A stretch of 44,816 nt of DNA from positions 1-44,816 of the forward strand of contig CAYVQF010000051.1 of NCBI GenBank assembly GCA_964454015.1, written 5' to 3'. Each line of letters opens with the position of its first letter. The first letter of the stretch is position 1. The position numbers and the translations under genes were made by a program. The notes beneath the pieces were generated by a model. That model saw only the letters and a program-made list of their open reading frames with translations, made no database searches and was not told where the DNA came from. Positions 33,694-42,337 of this stretch are shown here, piece by piece. The stretch comes from CAYVQF01 sp964454015 (GTDB taxonomy: Bacteria; Myxococcota_A; Bradymonadia; UBA4248).

Positions 33694-36600
33694 TCACGCC
33701 CGCCGCGCCGGCCCACTCAAGCCACGCCAGCGCTCCAGCTCGAGCACCTGCGCCGTGGGGCGCAGGGACAACAACAAGTCGCGACTCTCGGGCCGGCAGG
33801 TGAAGACCATGACCTGCTGGGCCCCCGCAGCGGCCACCTCGACCAAGAGCCGCGCCGCCGCCAGCCCGCGCTCGGGGTCGAAGTGGGTCAGCAGGTCATC
33901 CAGCATCAACGGCAAGGTACACTTGCGGCTGCCGTAGTCCAAGGCCAGGGACAAACGCAGGCAGAAGTACAAGAGGGCCATGGCCCCCGTCGACAGCGCC
34001 GCCGCCGGATGCAGGTGTCCCCGTTGGTCTTCGACCAGCAGCACCTGCTCTTCCTCCCCGCTCAGGAGGCCCACATAGGCGCCGTCCGTCGCTTGCGCGA
34101 AGCGCCGCCCCGCGGCGCTGAGCACCGGCGGTTGGCGCTCCCGGCGGTAGCGCTCGAAGGTCTCGCGCAAGAGATGCTGGGCCATGATGAGGCGCCCCAC
34201 CTCCAAGCGCAGGGCCATCACCTCCGCCTCAGCGCCTTGCAGCTCCGTGCCCAACTGCACCAAATGCGCCGAATCACTGGAGCGCGCCATCTCCGCCCGC
34301 AAGCGCCCCAGCTCCTCGTCGAAGCGCGCGACCTCCTCCTCGCGCCTTCCCAGGCTCTCCTCTATCGCGCTCAGCGATTCGCGCCACGCGTCGAGACGAC
34401 CGCTGCGCAGGGTCGCCATGAAGGTCGCATCGTCCCACAAGGCGCCGAGGGCGCCGCGCAGCTCGGCGATCTGGGTTTGGCGCCGCTGCGCCAGCAGGCG
34501 CCGCTGTTGAGCCACGCTCCGCCGCGCCTGCCACTGGGCGGCGTCGACACAGCCAAAGGGCGCCAGCGCCGCGACAAAGGCTTCCGCCGCCGCCGCGGCT
34601 TCGGCGCGCTTCTGCGCCCACAGGGCGCTCTTGGCGTCGCGCCCTTGTTGCCGCTCCTGAAAGCGCAGCTCAGCGCTCTCGGCTTGGCTCAGGGCCTGGG
34701 TCCAGCCCTCGATCCGGGCCACCGCGGCGGGCACGGTCGGCGCCGCCTCTTGCCCCAAGGCCTCGGCGAGTCGGGTGAAGTCCTGCATGAACCCCTCGAC
34801 CTCGACCTGCGCGCGTGCGCGCTCCCCGGCCAGACGCTCCTTCTCCGTCAAGGCCACAACGGCAGCGCTCACCTTTTCGTACCAACTCAACGCCTCGCCT
34901 GCCGGCAGCGTCTCTGGCGCCTGGAGCTGGCCACGCCAGCCGTCGAAGTCCACCAGGGCGTCAGCCAATAGCTGCCGCTGTTCCGCGACGGCGCGCTGGC
35001 GCTCGGCCAGGCGCGCCGAGCGCGCCTGTAGCTCTTCTTGCTCCGCCGCCAACAACGCCCGCACCTGCCGCCGCTCGGCGATTTTCTGCCGCCACTCGCG
35101 GAGCACGGCCAGGTCCGCCTCCCAAGAACCGCGGCGCGCTTCGGCAGCAGCCTCCAGCAAGCGCACCAAGGTCCGCTCGAAGGCCTCGATGCTGCGCTCC
35201 ACCTCGGCCAGCGCTTCCGCGGCGCCCTTTCTCTCGGCGGCATCCCGCGTCCGCTGCTCCGCCATGCGCACGCGCTGCAGGTAGGCCTCATCCAAGGCGG
35301 CTTCGGGCCACATCCGCCCCCGCAACCACGTGCGCCAGGACGCCTGCAGCGCCACCACCGCGTCGCCCTCACCCTGCACTGCCGCCAGCGCCGCCTCGGC
35401 CTCAGTCAGGGCCTGGCGCTGGGCGTCGCGGGTCGCACGCCCCATGCGCAAGCGCTCCGAGTCGCGCCGCTGTTGCTCGCCCAGCTCACGCGCGCGCGCC
35501 AAGGCCAGGTCCACCTCCGACGCGGCGACCCTGCGTCCCAGGACCCCACCGAGATCGGCAGCCAGCGCCTGGATCCGCTGCGCCGCGTCTTGCCCCTCGG
35601 CGGTCGCGCGCTGCGCGCTGACCAGGGATCGCTGCACCTCCGCCGCCGTGGCCACCACATGGGGCACCATGGCCACGTCCAAAACGGGCAAACCAAGCTG
35701 CTCACAGCAGTCGGCGTAAGCCTGGGCCGCGGCGTCGAAGTCAGCGCGGGCCGCGTCCACCTTCTGTTGGGCCGCCGCCAGAGCCAGCACCGCTTCCTGA
35801 TGTCGCGCCAGGGCTTCGGCATGGCGCTGGGCACGCTCCCACGCGACGCGCGCCCGCTCGAGGGCCAGGTCGATCTGCCCGCGGCTCGGGGGAAAGGCCA
35901 TCCCCTGGCTCTCACAGGCGCGTCGAAGGGCCTGCTCGGCGTCGGCGAGGGTGGAAGCGGCTGAGCCGGGATCTGGCCTGCCGCCGCGGCGCTGCACCCA
36001 GGCCAGCCCCAAGGCCGCCGCCGTGGCCACGGCGCTCACCACCCAGACCTGAAGCAGCGCGGCCACCAGCCCTACCGCCAGCAACAGCAGCGGCCCGAGC
36101 CACCAGCGCGGCGGCGCTACGGCCAAAGGCCGCTCGCCGCCGCTGCGCGCGCGCCGATCCTGGTAGGCCTCGAATTCGCCACGCAGCAGGTGTAAGCCGT
36201 CGTGCCGGGCCCGCGCCTCCTCGACGGAGAGGGCGTCCGGCGTCAACGGTGCTCCCAGAGCGGCCCGGCGGCGCTGCAGCTCCTCCTCGGCCCGCGCCAG
36301 CCCTTCTCGCTGGTTCTCGAGCGCCCGGGTCGCTCCGTGCAGACGCTGCTCGTCGTGGCGCGACGTGGCGACCGCGGCGAGCTCAGGCGGGCCCAGGGGC
36401 AAGCCCAAGGCGCTGATGGCCGCGTCCGCGGCCGTCACGTGACGCTGCTGCTCCGCCACGGCGTGCGCCACGACGCGGCGCCACTCGGCCAGACTCTCAC
36501 CGCGCACCAACAGGGCGCGTAAGGCCTCGGTGTCGACCGGCGCAGGGACGGGCAACGCGCCCAGCGCCTCTTCCGCGCGCGCCAGGGACTGGGCCGCGCC

Positions 36601-38106
36601 GTCGCGCTGGCGCTGCGCCGCCAGCCGCTGCGCCCCGCGCTCCCGCTGGGCTTCGTCCAGGCGCCGCCACCACTGTTCGGCCTCCTCCACCTCTACCCGG
36701 GTGACGGCGGGCCAGGCCGACTCAGGCGTCAGATCCGGCGCTGGCGTCCTTTGCGCCAAGAGCTCACGCAGCTCCTGGGCCCGCTTCTGCCACATGACGG
36801 CCTGGGCCGCCTCATCGAGGAGGTGGTGCAGCGGCGCCCCCTCATCCTCGATGGCCAAGATCGGCACCTGCCGCGCTGCCAGTGAGGCCAAGGCGGCGGC
36901 GAGCTCGCCCTCTTCCTTGGCGACGAGGGCCTCCTGACGCGGCACCTCGACCAAGAGACGCGCCGTGTCGTTGGCGTGCCGCGCCGCCGCCGCGCTCAAC
37001 GCCGGGTTCGGCACCCCTTGCCACCGCACCAGCGCCGCCGGCGCCACCCCCAGGGCGTCGCTGGCACGGGCCACGGCGGCCTCAGCCTCCGTCCAGACGC
37101 CAGCCGAGGTGTCCAGCCAGCGCTGCCGCTCTTCGACGCGCTCGATGCGCCGCGCCAAGGCCCGCACCGACGCAGCGGCCGCCACGTAGCCCGGGTGGCG
37201 CTCGATGTGGGCCAGGCTCGCCGCTTCCTCCTCGCAGGCCTGCTGCGCCTCGTCGCTGCTGCGCTTGGCCTGCTCGTAGGCCGCGCGCAGCGCTTCGACC
37301 CCCTCTTCATCGGCGATTTCGGGCAAGGGCAAGTCCGCGTCGGCCAGCCACGCCGCCTCGCTCTCCTGCAGCGCGACCCACAGCGGCCAGGCCTCCAAGC
37401 AGCGGCGCAAGCCTTCGGCGACCTCCAAGGCCGCGCGCCGCTGCGCCACGTTCTCGGCGCGCTGCACCTCGATGCCCGCAAAGCGCGCCCGCAGCTCACG
37501 GTGCTGGCGGGAGGTGGCCTGGGCCGCACGCAGCTCGGCCTGGAGCTGCTTCAGGCGCGCCTCGGCCAGCCGGAGCTGGGTCTTGGGCGCGCGCGGACGC
37601 CAGATGAGATCGATGTCGGCCCTGAGGGCCTTCTCCACCGCCTGCAAGGGCAGCCCGGCCAGCTCGGTGGACCCTAGGGTCAGGCGGTCCTGCACGGCGC
37701 GCTCGTTCAGGGCGCCGATGTCGTTCAGGTTCAGGAAGTCAAAGGAGAAGATGCGCTCGAAGATGTCGTCGTCCACCCCCTGGAGCAGGGCTTCGAGGGC
37801 CCCCTTGCCCTGCTCCACCCTCTTGCCGCGCCGCAAAGTGAAGCTCTGCGCCCGGCGCTCCACCACCAGCGCCGCGCCCTCATGTCGCAGGTGCAGCATC
37901 CCCTCGGGGCCACCCTCGGCGCTGGCCCACTCACGGGTCTTGCGCGAGCGCCCCCCAAAGAGCATCCAGCGCAAGAAATGGCGCAGCGTCGACTTGCCGG
38001 CCTCGTTCGGGCCATGGACGATGACCAGATCGGCGGCAAAGGGGCCCAACTCGAGGTCGACAAAGGGCCCAAAATGACGCAAATGTGCACGCTCGATAAG
38101 CATCAT
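33694..38106 (-). CDS. YhaN/SbcC-like SMC-type ATPase
   Basis: A 1470-residue ABC/SMC-type ATPase. The N-terminal P-loop is HGPNEAGKST (31-40), with LIERAHLRHFGPF before it. A very long coiled-coil/helical middle, rich in Ala, Glu, Arg and Gln, fills the centre. A hydrophobic segment around 665-702 (WWLGPLLLLAVGLVAALLQ) could span the membrane, as in Bacillus YhaN-type proteins. The C-terminal signature is STGAMALLYFCLRLSLALD, then MLDDLLTHFD (Walker B) and FTCRPESRDL. It partners with the phosphoesterase encoded directly upstream (ATGA overlap) for DNA end processing or repair. It is far longer than usual SbcC or YhaN. Start 38106 is the overlapping ATG. Confidence 0.88.
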   Translation of the reverse strand: MMLIERAHLRHFGPFVDLELGPFAADLVIVHGPNEAGKSTLRHFLRWMLFGGRSRKTREWASAEGGPEGMLHLRHEGAALVVERRAQSFTLRRGKRVEQGKGALEALLQGVDDDIFERIFSFDFLNLNDIGALNERAVQDRLTLGSTELAGLPLQAVEKALRADIDLIWRPRAPKTQLRLAEARLKQLQAELRAAQATSRQHRELRARFAGIEVQRAENVAQRRAALEVAEGLRRCLEAWPLWVALQESEAAWLADADLPLPEIADEEGVEALRAAYEQAKRSSDEAQQACEEEAASLAHIERHPGYVAAAASVRALARRIERVEERQRWLDTSAGVWTEAEAAVARASDALGVAPAALVRWQGVPNPALSAAAARHANDTARLLVEVPRQEALVAKEEGELAAALASLAARQVPILAIEDEGAPLHHLLDEAAQAVMWQKRAQELRELLAQRTPAPDLTPESAWPAVTRVEVEEAEQWWRRLDEAQRERGAQRLAAQRQRDGAAQSLARAEEALGALPVPAPVDTEALRALLVRGESLAEWRRVVAHAVAEQQRHVTAADAAISALGLPLGPPELAAVATSRHDEQRLHGATRALENQREGLARAEEELQRRRAALGAPLTPDALSVEEARARHDGLHLLRGEFEAYQDRRARSGGERPLAVAPPRWWLGPLLLLAVGLVAALLQVWVVSAVATAAALGLAWVQRRGGRPDPGSAASTLADAEQALRRACESQGMAFPPSRGQIDLALERARVAWERAQRHAEALARHQEAVLALAAAQQKVDAARADFDAAAQAYADCCEQLGLPVLDVAMVPHVVATAAEVQRSLVSAQRATAEGQDAAQRIQALAADLGGVLGRRVAASEVDLALARARELGEQQRRDSERLRMGRATRDAQRQALTEAEAALAAVQGEGDAVVALQASWRTWLRGRMWPEAALDEAYLQRVRMAEQRTRDAAERKGAAEALAEVERSIEAFERTLVRLLEAAAEARRGSWEADLAVLREWRQKIAERRQVRALLAAEQEELQARSARLAERQRAVAEQRQLLADALVDFDGWRGQLQAPETLPAGEALSWYEKVSAAVVALTEKERLAGERARAQVEVEGFMQDFTRLAEALGQEAAPTVPAAVARIEGWTQALSQAESAELRFQERQQGRDAKSALWAQKRAEAAAAAEAFVAALAPFGCVDAAQWQARRSVAQQRRLLAQRRQTQIAELRGALGALWDDATFMATLRSGRLDAWRESLSAIEESLGRREEEVARFDEELGRLRAEMARSSDSAHLVQLGTELQGAEAEVMALRLEVGRLIMAQHLLRETFERYRRERQPPVLSAAGRRFAQATDGAYVGLLSGEEEQVLLVEDQRGHLHPAAALSTGAMALLYFCLRLSLALDYGSRKCTLPLMLDDLLTHFDPERGLAAARLLVEVAAAGAQQVMVFTCRPESRDLLLSLRPTAQVLELERWRGLSGPARRA

Positions 38107-39335
38107 TCCACCTCTTTGGCGTGGGCATAGACGCGCCGCAGCACCTCATAGACCGCTTGCTCCATGCACCCTTCGAGCTGGCTCATGGGAAAGGCACAGC
38201 CCTGTAGCTCTCGGCGCAGCTTCTCGGGCAAATCCTCGCCGCCACGGCGCCACGCGTCGGCGCTCTCCACCAGCGCCGCTTTGAAGTCCTCGCCGCCGCG
38301 CAGCTCCTCGATGCCCCCCGCGGGGCGCAAGTCCAAGCTCAACCCCATCCACCACAGCCCCGGCGGCGCCTCTTCCTGGAGCGCCTGCAGGAGCAAGCCG
38401 TGCCCCTGCACCCCGGCCAGGGGGTCGGCCAAGGGACCACAGCCGCGGACGTCGGCCTTGAAGAGCCATTCGCCTTCGGGCCAGCGGCGCGCCTTGAGCG
38501 CGGCCGCCTCGTTGAGCTGGCGCACCAACGCCACCAGGTCCGGGCAGGCGTCGATGCGCGCCTCGACCTCCTCGAAGAGCACATCGCCCGTGACGAAGGG
38601 CTCGAGCTGGACCACGGCCTCCTCTTCCACCCGCACCAAAACCGCGCCCTTCAGCCCCACCTCGCCCGGCGCGAAGGCCCGCCCCTGGGTGTTGCCCGGG
38701 TAGACCACCCAGGGCTGCTCGTGCATGACCCGGTGCCCGTGGACATGGCCCAAGGCCCAGTAGTGCAGACCGCGCGCGCAGAGATCCTGAAGCGAACACG
38801 GGCTGTACTCGCCCACATTGGTCCCCACTTGACAGTGCAAGAGCCCGATGTTGAATCCCGGCCCAGGGCTCGCGGGAAAGCGCAGGGCCAAATTCTCCGT
38901 CTCGGCGCGCTGCCCGTAGCTGATGCCGTGGATCGTGGCGAGCACGCGCCCTTGGCGCGTCACCGCCCGGGCGCTCACCTTACGCGGCGGAAAGAAGTGC
39001 ACCGTCGTCGGCCATTGCTGCACCGCCGCCCACCCTTCCTGCACCGGGTCGTGGTTGCCGTGGACGATGAAGACCTCGATCCCGGCGCGGCTCAAGGCCT
39101 CCGTCGCTTTGAGGAGGCGGAGCTGGGCCCGCGCGCCGCGCTCGAGACCATCGTAGAGGTCGCCGGCGAAGAGGACGAAGGCCACCTCCTCTTCCAGGGC
39201 CTTGGCGACGATGCGATCCAAGGCCCGCAACGAGGCGTCGAGCATACGCTGCTGCATGCTGGCGTCGACGCGCCCCAGGCCCGAAAAGGGCGTGTCCAGA
39301 TGCAGGTCTGCCGCGTGAATGAAGGAAAATCCCAT
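38103..39335 (-). CDS. YhaO/SbcD-like metallophosphoesterase
   Basis: A 410-residue calcineurin-like phosphoesterase of the SbcD/Mre11 group. Metal-ligand motifs occur in order: FSFIHAADLHLD (Asp10, His12), FAGDLYDG (Asp59), VHGNHDP (Asn94, His95), LLHCQVG and LGHVHGHR. It should act as Mn2+-dependent nuclease together with the YhaN/SbcC-like ATPase that overlaps its 3' end. The start at 39335 follows GGAGGGAGG closely; a 70-codon longer frame upstream shows no family features. The C-terminal half is divergent. Confidence 0.9.
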   Translation of the reverse strand: MGFSFIHAADLHLDTPFSGLGRVDASMQQRMLDASLRALDRIVAKALEEEVAFVLFAGDLYDGLERGARAQLRLLKATEALSRAGIEVFIVHGNHDPVQEGWAAVQQWPTTVHFFPPRKVSARAVTRQGRVLATIHGISYGQRAETENLALRFPASPGPGFNIGLLHCQVGTNVGEYSPCSLQDLCARGLHYWALGHVHGHRVMHEQPWVVYPGNTQGRAFAPGEVGLKGAVLVRVEEEAVVQLEPFVTGDVLFEEVEARIDACPDLVALVRQLNEAAALKARRWPEGEWLFKADVRGCGPLADPLAGVQGHGLLLQALQEEAPPGLWWMGLSLDLRPAGGIEELRGGEDFKAALVESADAWRRGGEDLPEKLRRELQGCAFPMSQLEGCMEQAVYEVLRRVYAHAKEVE

Positions 39336-39431
39336 CGCCTCCCTCCGCTGGGTCGCGTTGTCTCGGTGACGTGAGCACCGCAGCCAATCTACGCCGTGGC
39401 GATTTTTTTGGCGACCGAAGCACGCCAACAA

Positions 39432-39445
39432 GTCAATTTCTTGAC
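39432..39445. repeat. Small inverted repeat upstream of YhaO gene
   Basis: GTCAA (39432-39436), TTTC, TTGAC (39441-39445), about 100 bp upstream of the YhaO-like start in the only AT-rich patch of that gap. Short arms make chance likely; a regulator site is possible. Confidence 0.2.
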
Positions 39446-39553
39446 AATGCCTGACCACCACGGCGCGACACGACCGCGGGGTCCTCCTCTCGGGGTTGTC
39501 CCGCACGCTGACAAGTCCCAATGACCAACACCAGCGCCACGCCACTTCGCAGG

Positions 39554-40051
39554 TCAGCCGCTGCGCGAGCGCTGGCGTCGCCGCCGCAACAGCGCATCCA
39601 CGGCGAAGGGACCCGAGCCCACGAGGAGGAGAAAGATGGAGCCCAGAAGCATCGAGAAATCCGTGCGCGACTCGTGGGCCATGCTCCAGAAACCATAAGA
39701 GGACAGGGAGCGCAAGTGCAGCCCCCAGAAGCCAGTGCCCAGGAGGATGGGCAGCTTGGTGGTGAAGAGGGCCACCAGCATCGTCGCGATGAGGGGCAGC
39801 GCCGCGAGGCGCGTCAACAAGCCCAGAAGCAGCAGCAGGCCAAAGAGGAGCTCCGTCGTCGCCACCAGCGGCCCGAGCAGCTCCGCAGCGGGGAGGCCGA
39901 TGCGCTCAAAGCGTCCAGCGCCGCGCGCGACCGGGTCGAGAAACTTCTGCACCCCCTCCGAGACAAAGACCCCACCCACCATGAAACGTATCAACAGCGT
40001 CGCCGCGGGCGCTTGGGAAGAGATGAGGCGATCGAAGGTGCGCTGCAACAT
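39554..40051 (-). CDS. DoxX-family membrane protein
   Basis: A 165-residue protein with four hydrophobic helices: LLIRFMVGGVFVSEGVQKFL (near 18-37), LVATTELLFGLLLLLGLLTR, LIATMLVALFTTKLPIL and FSMLLGSIFLLLVGSGP. The DoxX pattern is clear (FVSEGVQKFLDP, helix 1; GLLLLLGLLTRLAA). DoxX-type proteins are inner-membrane proteins linked to redox and thiol stress; this one has no partner that fixes its role. GGAG lies 6 bases before the ATG. It is divergent from the NifX-like cluster. Confidence 0.85.
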   Translation of the reverse strand: MLQRTFDRLISSQAPAATLLIRFMVGGVFVSEGVQKFLDPVARGAGRFERIGLPAAELLGPLVATTELLFGLLLLLGLLTRLAALPLIATMLVALFTTKLPILLGTGFWGLHLRSLSSYGFWSMAHESRTDFSMLLGSIFLLLVGSGPFAVDALLRRRRQRSRSG

Positions 40052-40382
40052 GGTGACTCCTGGTCCGGGGCACAAGCCGGGTGCAGTGGCGGCCATCGAG
40101 GGAGACAGCTTCCCGGTCCGAGCCCAAAGCTTACGCTGGCCCCGGGGCCGGGCAAGGCCCAGCGGGGGGAGGCGTCTCCCGCGCCGTGGCTCCAACAGCG
40201 TCGCAGACGCGACCCTACACGGCGCTTAGGGTCGCATGAACGCGACCGTAGGCACGCACTCCCTTGGGGATCGCCGGAGCGTATCGACAATGAATTGCGC
40301 TACTTATGCCTGTCTTTTGCGGCCGGGCCCGACTTGGCGCACGCCTTGCGATGGGTGGATCCAGGAGCCCTTGGAGGAGGTC
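40052..40382. other. Divergent intergenic region, doxX-nifX side
   Basis: About 330 bp between doxX (minus) and the first NifX-like gene (plus). It contains the nested inverted repeats annotated at 40209-40247; otherwise I see no gene. Confidence 0.5.
40209..40247. promoter_or_regulatory. Nested inverted repeats, operator candidate
   Basis: GCGACCCTA (40209-40217) and TAGGGTCGC (40227-40235) are perfect 9-bp arms 9 bases apart. The second arm also pairs with a third half-site, GCGACC (40242-40247, reverse partner GGTCGC at 40230-40235, 6-base spacer). Three related half-sites in a divergent promoter region suggest a regulator binding array or alternative hairpins. Confidence 0.45.
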
Positions 40383-40790
40383 ATGAGCTTGTGCGCCTTC
40401 ACAACTTGGAATCACCGCATCGCCCCGGTCTTCGACACCGCCCCGTCGTTGTTGCTGGTGGAGGTGGACCCGCCGGGGGTGGAACGCCGGCGCTGGGAGG
40501 TGAGCCTGGCGGCGGGCGGCCGGCCTGCGCAGGTGGGGACTTGCTGGCGTTTGGAGGAGCCGCGGGTCGGCGAGCTGGTGGCGCTGGGGGTCACGCACTT
40601 GGTGTGTGGTGCCTTGGCGCGGCCGGTGCGCGAGCACTTGGAGTCGCACCGGGTGGTGGTGACGGCTTTCATCGCCGGCGAGGTGGAGCAAGTGGTGCAG
40701 GCCTTTTTGGCGGGGCGTCTCGAGCCAAGTCTTTTTGCCATGCCAGGCTGCCGCCGCCGTCACTGTCGACGCGGTGGCAAGCCCTTTTAG
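40383..40790 (+). CDS. NifX/NifB-domain protein (Fe-Mo cofactor-like)
   Basis: A 135-residue protein of the dinitrogenase iron-molybdenum-cofactor (NifX/NafY/NifB C-terminal) family. It begins LCAFTTWNHRIAPVFDTAPS, with strands as in NifX (LLLVEVDPP) and HLVCGALARPVREHLE. The Cys/Arg-rich tail (GCRRRHCRRGG) is unusual. An excellent GGAGGAGG site precedes the ATG at 40383. It is the first gene of a six-gene plus-strand cluster. The family binds metal clusters such as FeMo-co precursors; no nitrogenase genes are in view, so it more likely handles other Fe-S or metal clusters. Confidence 0.75.
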   Translation: MSLCAFTTWNHRIAPVFDTAPSLLLVEVDPPGVERRRWEVSLAAGGRPAQVGTCWRLEEPRVGELVALGVTHLVCGALARPVREHLESHRVVVTAFIAGEVEQVVQAFLAGRLEPSLFAMPGCRRRHCRRGGKPF

Positions 40791-40832
40791 GACGCCGGCC
40801 AACGCGGCCGGTCATCTGTAAGGAGGAGAGTC

Positions 40833-41054
40833 ATGCCAAATTTTGATGGACGCGGTCCCATGGGCCTGGGTCGGATGGGAGGCCGCGGTCGCGGTCCTTG
40901 TGCCAACCCCAACTTCATGAACCGCCCGCAACCCAATGCCCCAGAGCCCCTGCCAGGGCCCACGCCGGCGCCGCAGCCGCAGGTGCGGCCGGACGCAGCC
41001 TTCCCCCCCATGGGCGGTGGCCGCGGCCGGCGTCATCGGCGCGGTTGGCGCTGA
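40833..41054 (+). CDS. DUF5320-like Gly/Met/Pro-rich small protein
   Basis: A 73-residue protein. MPNFDGRGPMGLGRMGGRGR, then GPC, matches the N-terminal signature of the DUF5320 family (M-x-x-x-DGxGPMGxGxMxGRGxGxC), which typically accompanies NifX- and MinD-type genes. Its tail is Pro-rich and ends in RGRRHRRGW. It is probably a small metal- or cluster-associated accessory protein. AAGGAGGAG lies about 5 bases before the ATG. Confidence 0.75.
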   Translation: MPNFDGRGPMGLGRMGGRGRGPCANPNFMNRPQPNAPEPLPGPTPAPQPQVRPDAAFPPMGGGRGRRHRRGWR

Positions 41055-41116
41055 GGCTCGACTCCCTTGCGGTCTGCGCCGCAAGGGCCCCCAATTTTCG
41101 CGACAAAGGATGCACC

Positions 41117-41479
41117 ATGAAAATCGCTTTCAGCACCTCCGGCGGCGGCCTGCAGGGCCCGCTCGATCCGCGCTTTGGGCGCGCCGCCCGTTTTCTCGTC
41201 TACGATCTCCATGACGCGAGCAGCACCGAGGTGGACAATTCAGTCAACCTCAACGCCGCCCAGGGGGCCGGCATTCAGTCGGCCCAACGCCTGGTGGATC
41301 TCCAGGTCCAGGCTCTGATCACGGGCCACTGCGGCCCCAAAGCCTACCGGGTCCTCGAGGCGGCCCAGATCGCCGTCTATCCCTGCCAAGCGGCGACCAT
41401 CGCCGAGGCGTTGGCCCTCTATCAAGCGGGCAAGCTGACACCGCTCGCGGGTCCCTCCGTCGACGGACACTGGGTCTAG
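41117..41479 (+). CDS. NifX-like Fe-Mo cofactor-family protein
   Basis: A 120-residue NifX-fold protein, 1-120 all domain: MKIAFSTSGGG, LDPRFGRAARFLVYDL, AAQGAGIQSAQRLVDLQVQA, LITGHCGPKAYRVLEA. The GxGHCGPKA loop is typical of this cluster's NifX-like members. No catalytic site; it is expected to carry a small Fe-S or hetero-metal cluster. The gene ends 3 bp before the next start, so translation is linked to the first MinD-type ATPase. Confidence 0.85.
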   Translation: MKIAFSTSGGGLQGPLDPRFGRAARFLVYDLHDASSTEVDNSVNLNAAQGAGIQSAQRLVDLQVQALITGHCGPKAYRVLEAAQIAVYPCQAATIAEALALYQAGKLTPLAGPSVDGHWV

Positions 41480-41482
41480 ACC

Positions 41483-42328
41483 ATGAAAAGCGCACCCCGC
41501 ATCGCCATCGCCTCTGGCAAAGGGGGGACGGGCAAGACCACCCTGGCGATCAACCTCGCCTTGTCCATGTCGGGCCCGCGCCAGCTCCTCGATTGCGACG
41601 TCGAGGCGCCCAACGCCCGCCTCTTTTTGCCCCTGCCCGCGCTGGGCGCCCCCACGGAGGTCAGCGTCCCCATCCCCACTTTCGCCGCCGAGCGCTGTCA
41701 GGCCTGTGGCGCCTGTGTGCGCTTCTGCGCCTTCAACGCCCTGGCCCTGGTGGGCAAAAAGCCCATGCTCTTCCCCGAGCTTTGCCATAGCTGCGGCGGC
41801 TGCATCCACCTCTGCCCGCAGCAGGCCATCGACGAGAAGCCGCGGCGCATCGGCCTCATCTCCCGTTTTGCCGACGGGCCCTTGCACCTCCTCGAAGGGC
41901 GCCTCGACGTCGGCGTGGCCATCGCGCCCCCGCTGATTCGCGCCTTACGCGCCACGGCCCGCCCCGATCTCCCGACCCTCATCGACGCGCCCCCCGGCAC
42001 CTCGTGCAACGTCGTCGCGGCCTTGAGCGGCTGCGATCAGGTCGTCCTGGTCACGGAGCCCACGCCTTTTGGGCTGCACGACCTGGCCCTGGCCGTCGAG
42101 ATGGCGCGGGCCCTGAGCCTGCCTTGCGGCGTGGTCATCAACCGCCTCGGCATCGGCGACGACCGGGTGCACCGCTTCTGCCAGGCCGAGGCCGTGCCCA
42201 TCCTCGCCGAAATCCCCGACGACCGGCGCATCGCCGAGGCCTACGCCCAGGGTCAGCCCCTCATCGAGGCCCTGCCAGCCCTTCGCCCCACCTTCACGGC
42301 GCTCCTCGCCGCGCTTCACCTCCACTGA
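41483..42328 (+). CDS. MinD/Mrp-type P-loop ATPase with ferredoxin insert
   Basis: A 281-residue ATPase. The deviant Walker A is SGKGGTGKTT (11-20), followed by LLDCDVEAPN. Two [4Fe-4S] motifs are inserted: Cys70/73/76/80 and Cys99/102/105/109 (CHSCGGCIHLC). The switch/Walker B region is LIDAPPGTSCN, with nucleotide-fold ends VLVTEPTPFG and VVINRLG. This Mrp/NBP35-related class is thought to move or insert metal clusters, driven by ATP. Sits between NifX-like and a second, paralogous ATPase 9 bp downstream. Confidence 0.88.
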   Translation: MKSAPRIAIASGKGGTGKTTLAINLALSMSGPRQLLDCDVEAPNARLFLPLPALGAPTEVSVPIPTFAAERCQACGACVRFCAFNALALVGKKPMLFPELCHSCGGCIHLCPQQAIDEKPRRIGLISRFADGPLHLLEGRLDVGVAIAPPLIRALRATARPDLPTLIDAPPGTSCNVVAALSGCDQVVLVTEPTPFGLHDLALAVEMARALSLPCGVVINRLGIGDDRVHRFCQAEAVPILAEIPDDRRIAEAYAQGQPLIEALPALRPTFTALLAALHLH

Positions 42329-42337
42329 GACCCCACC

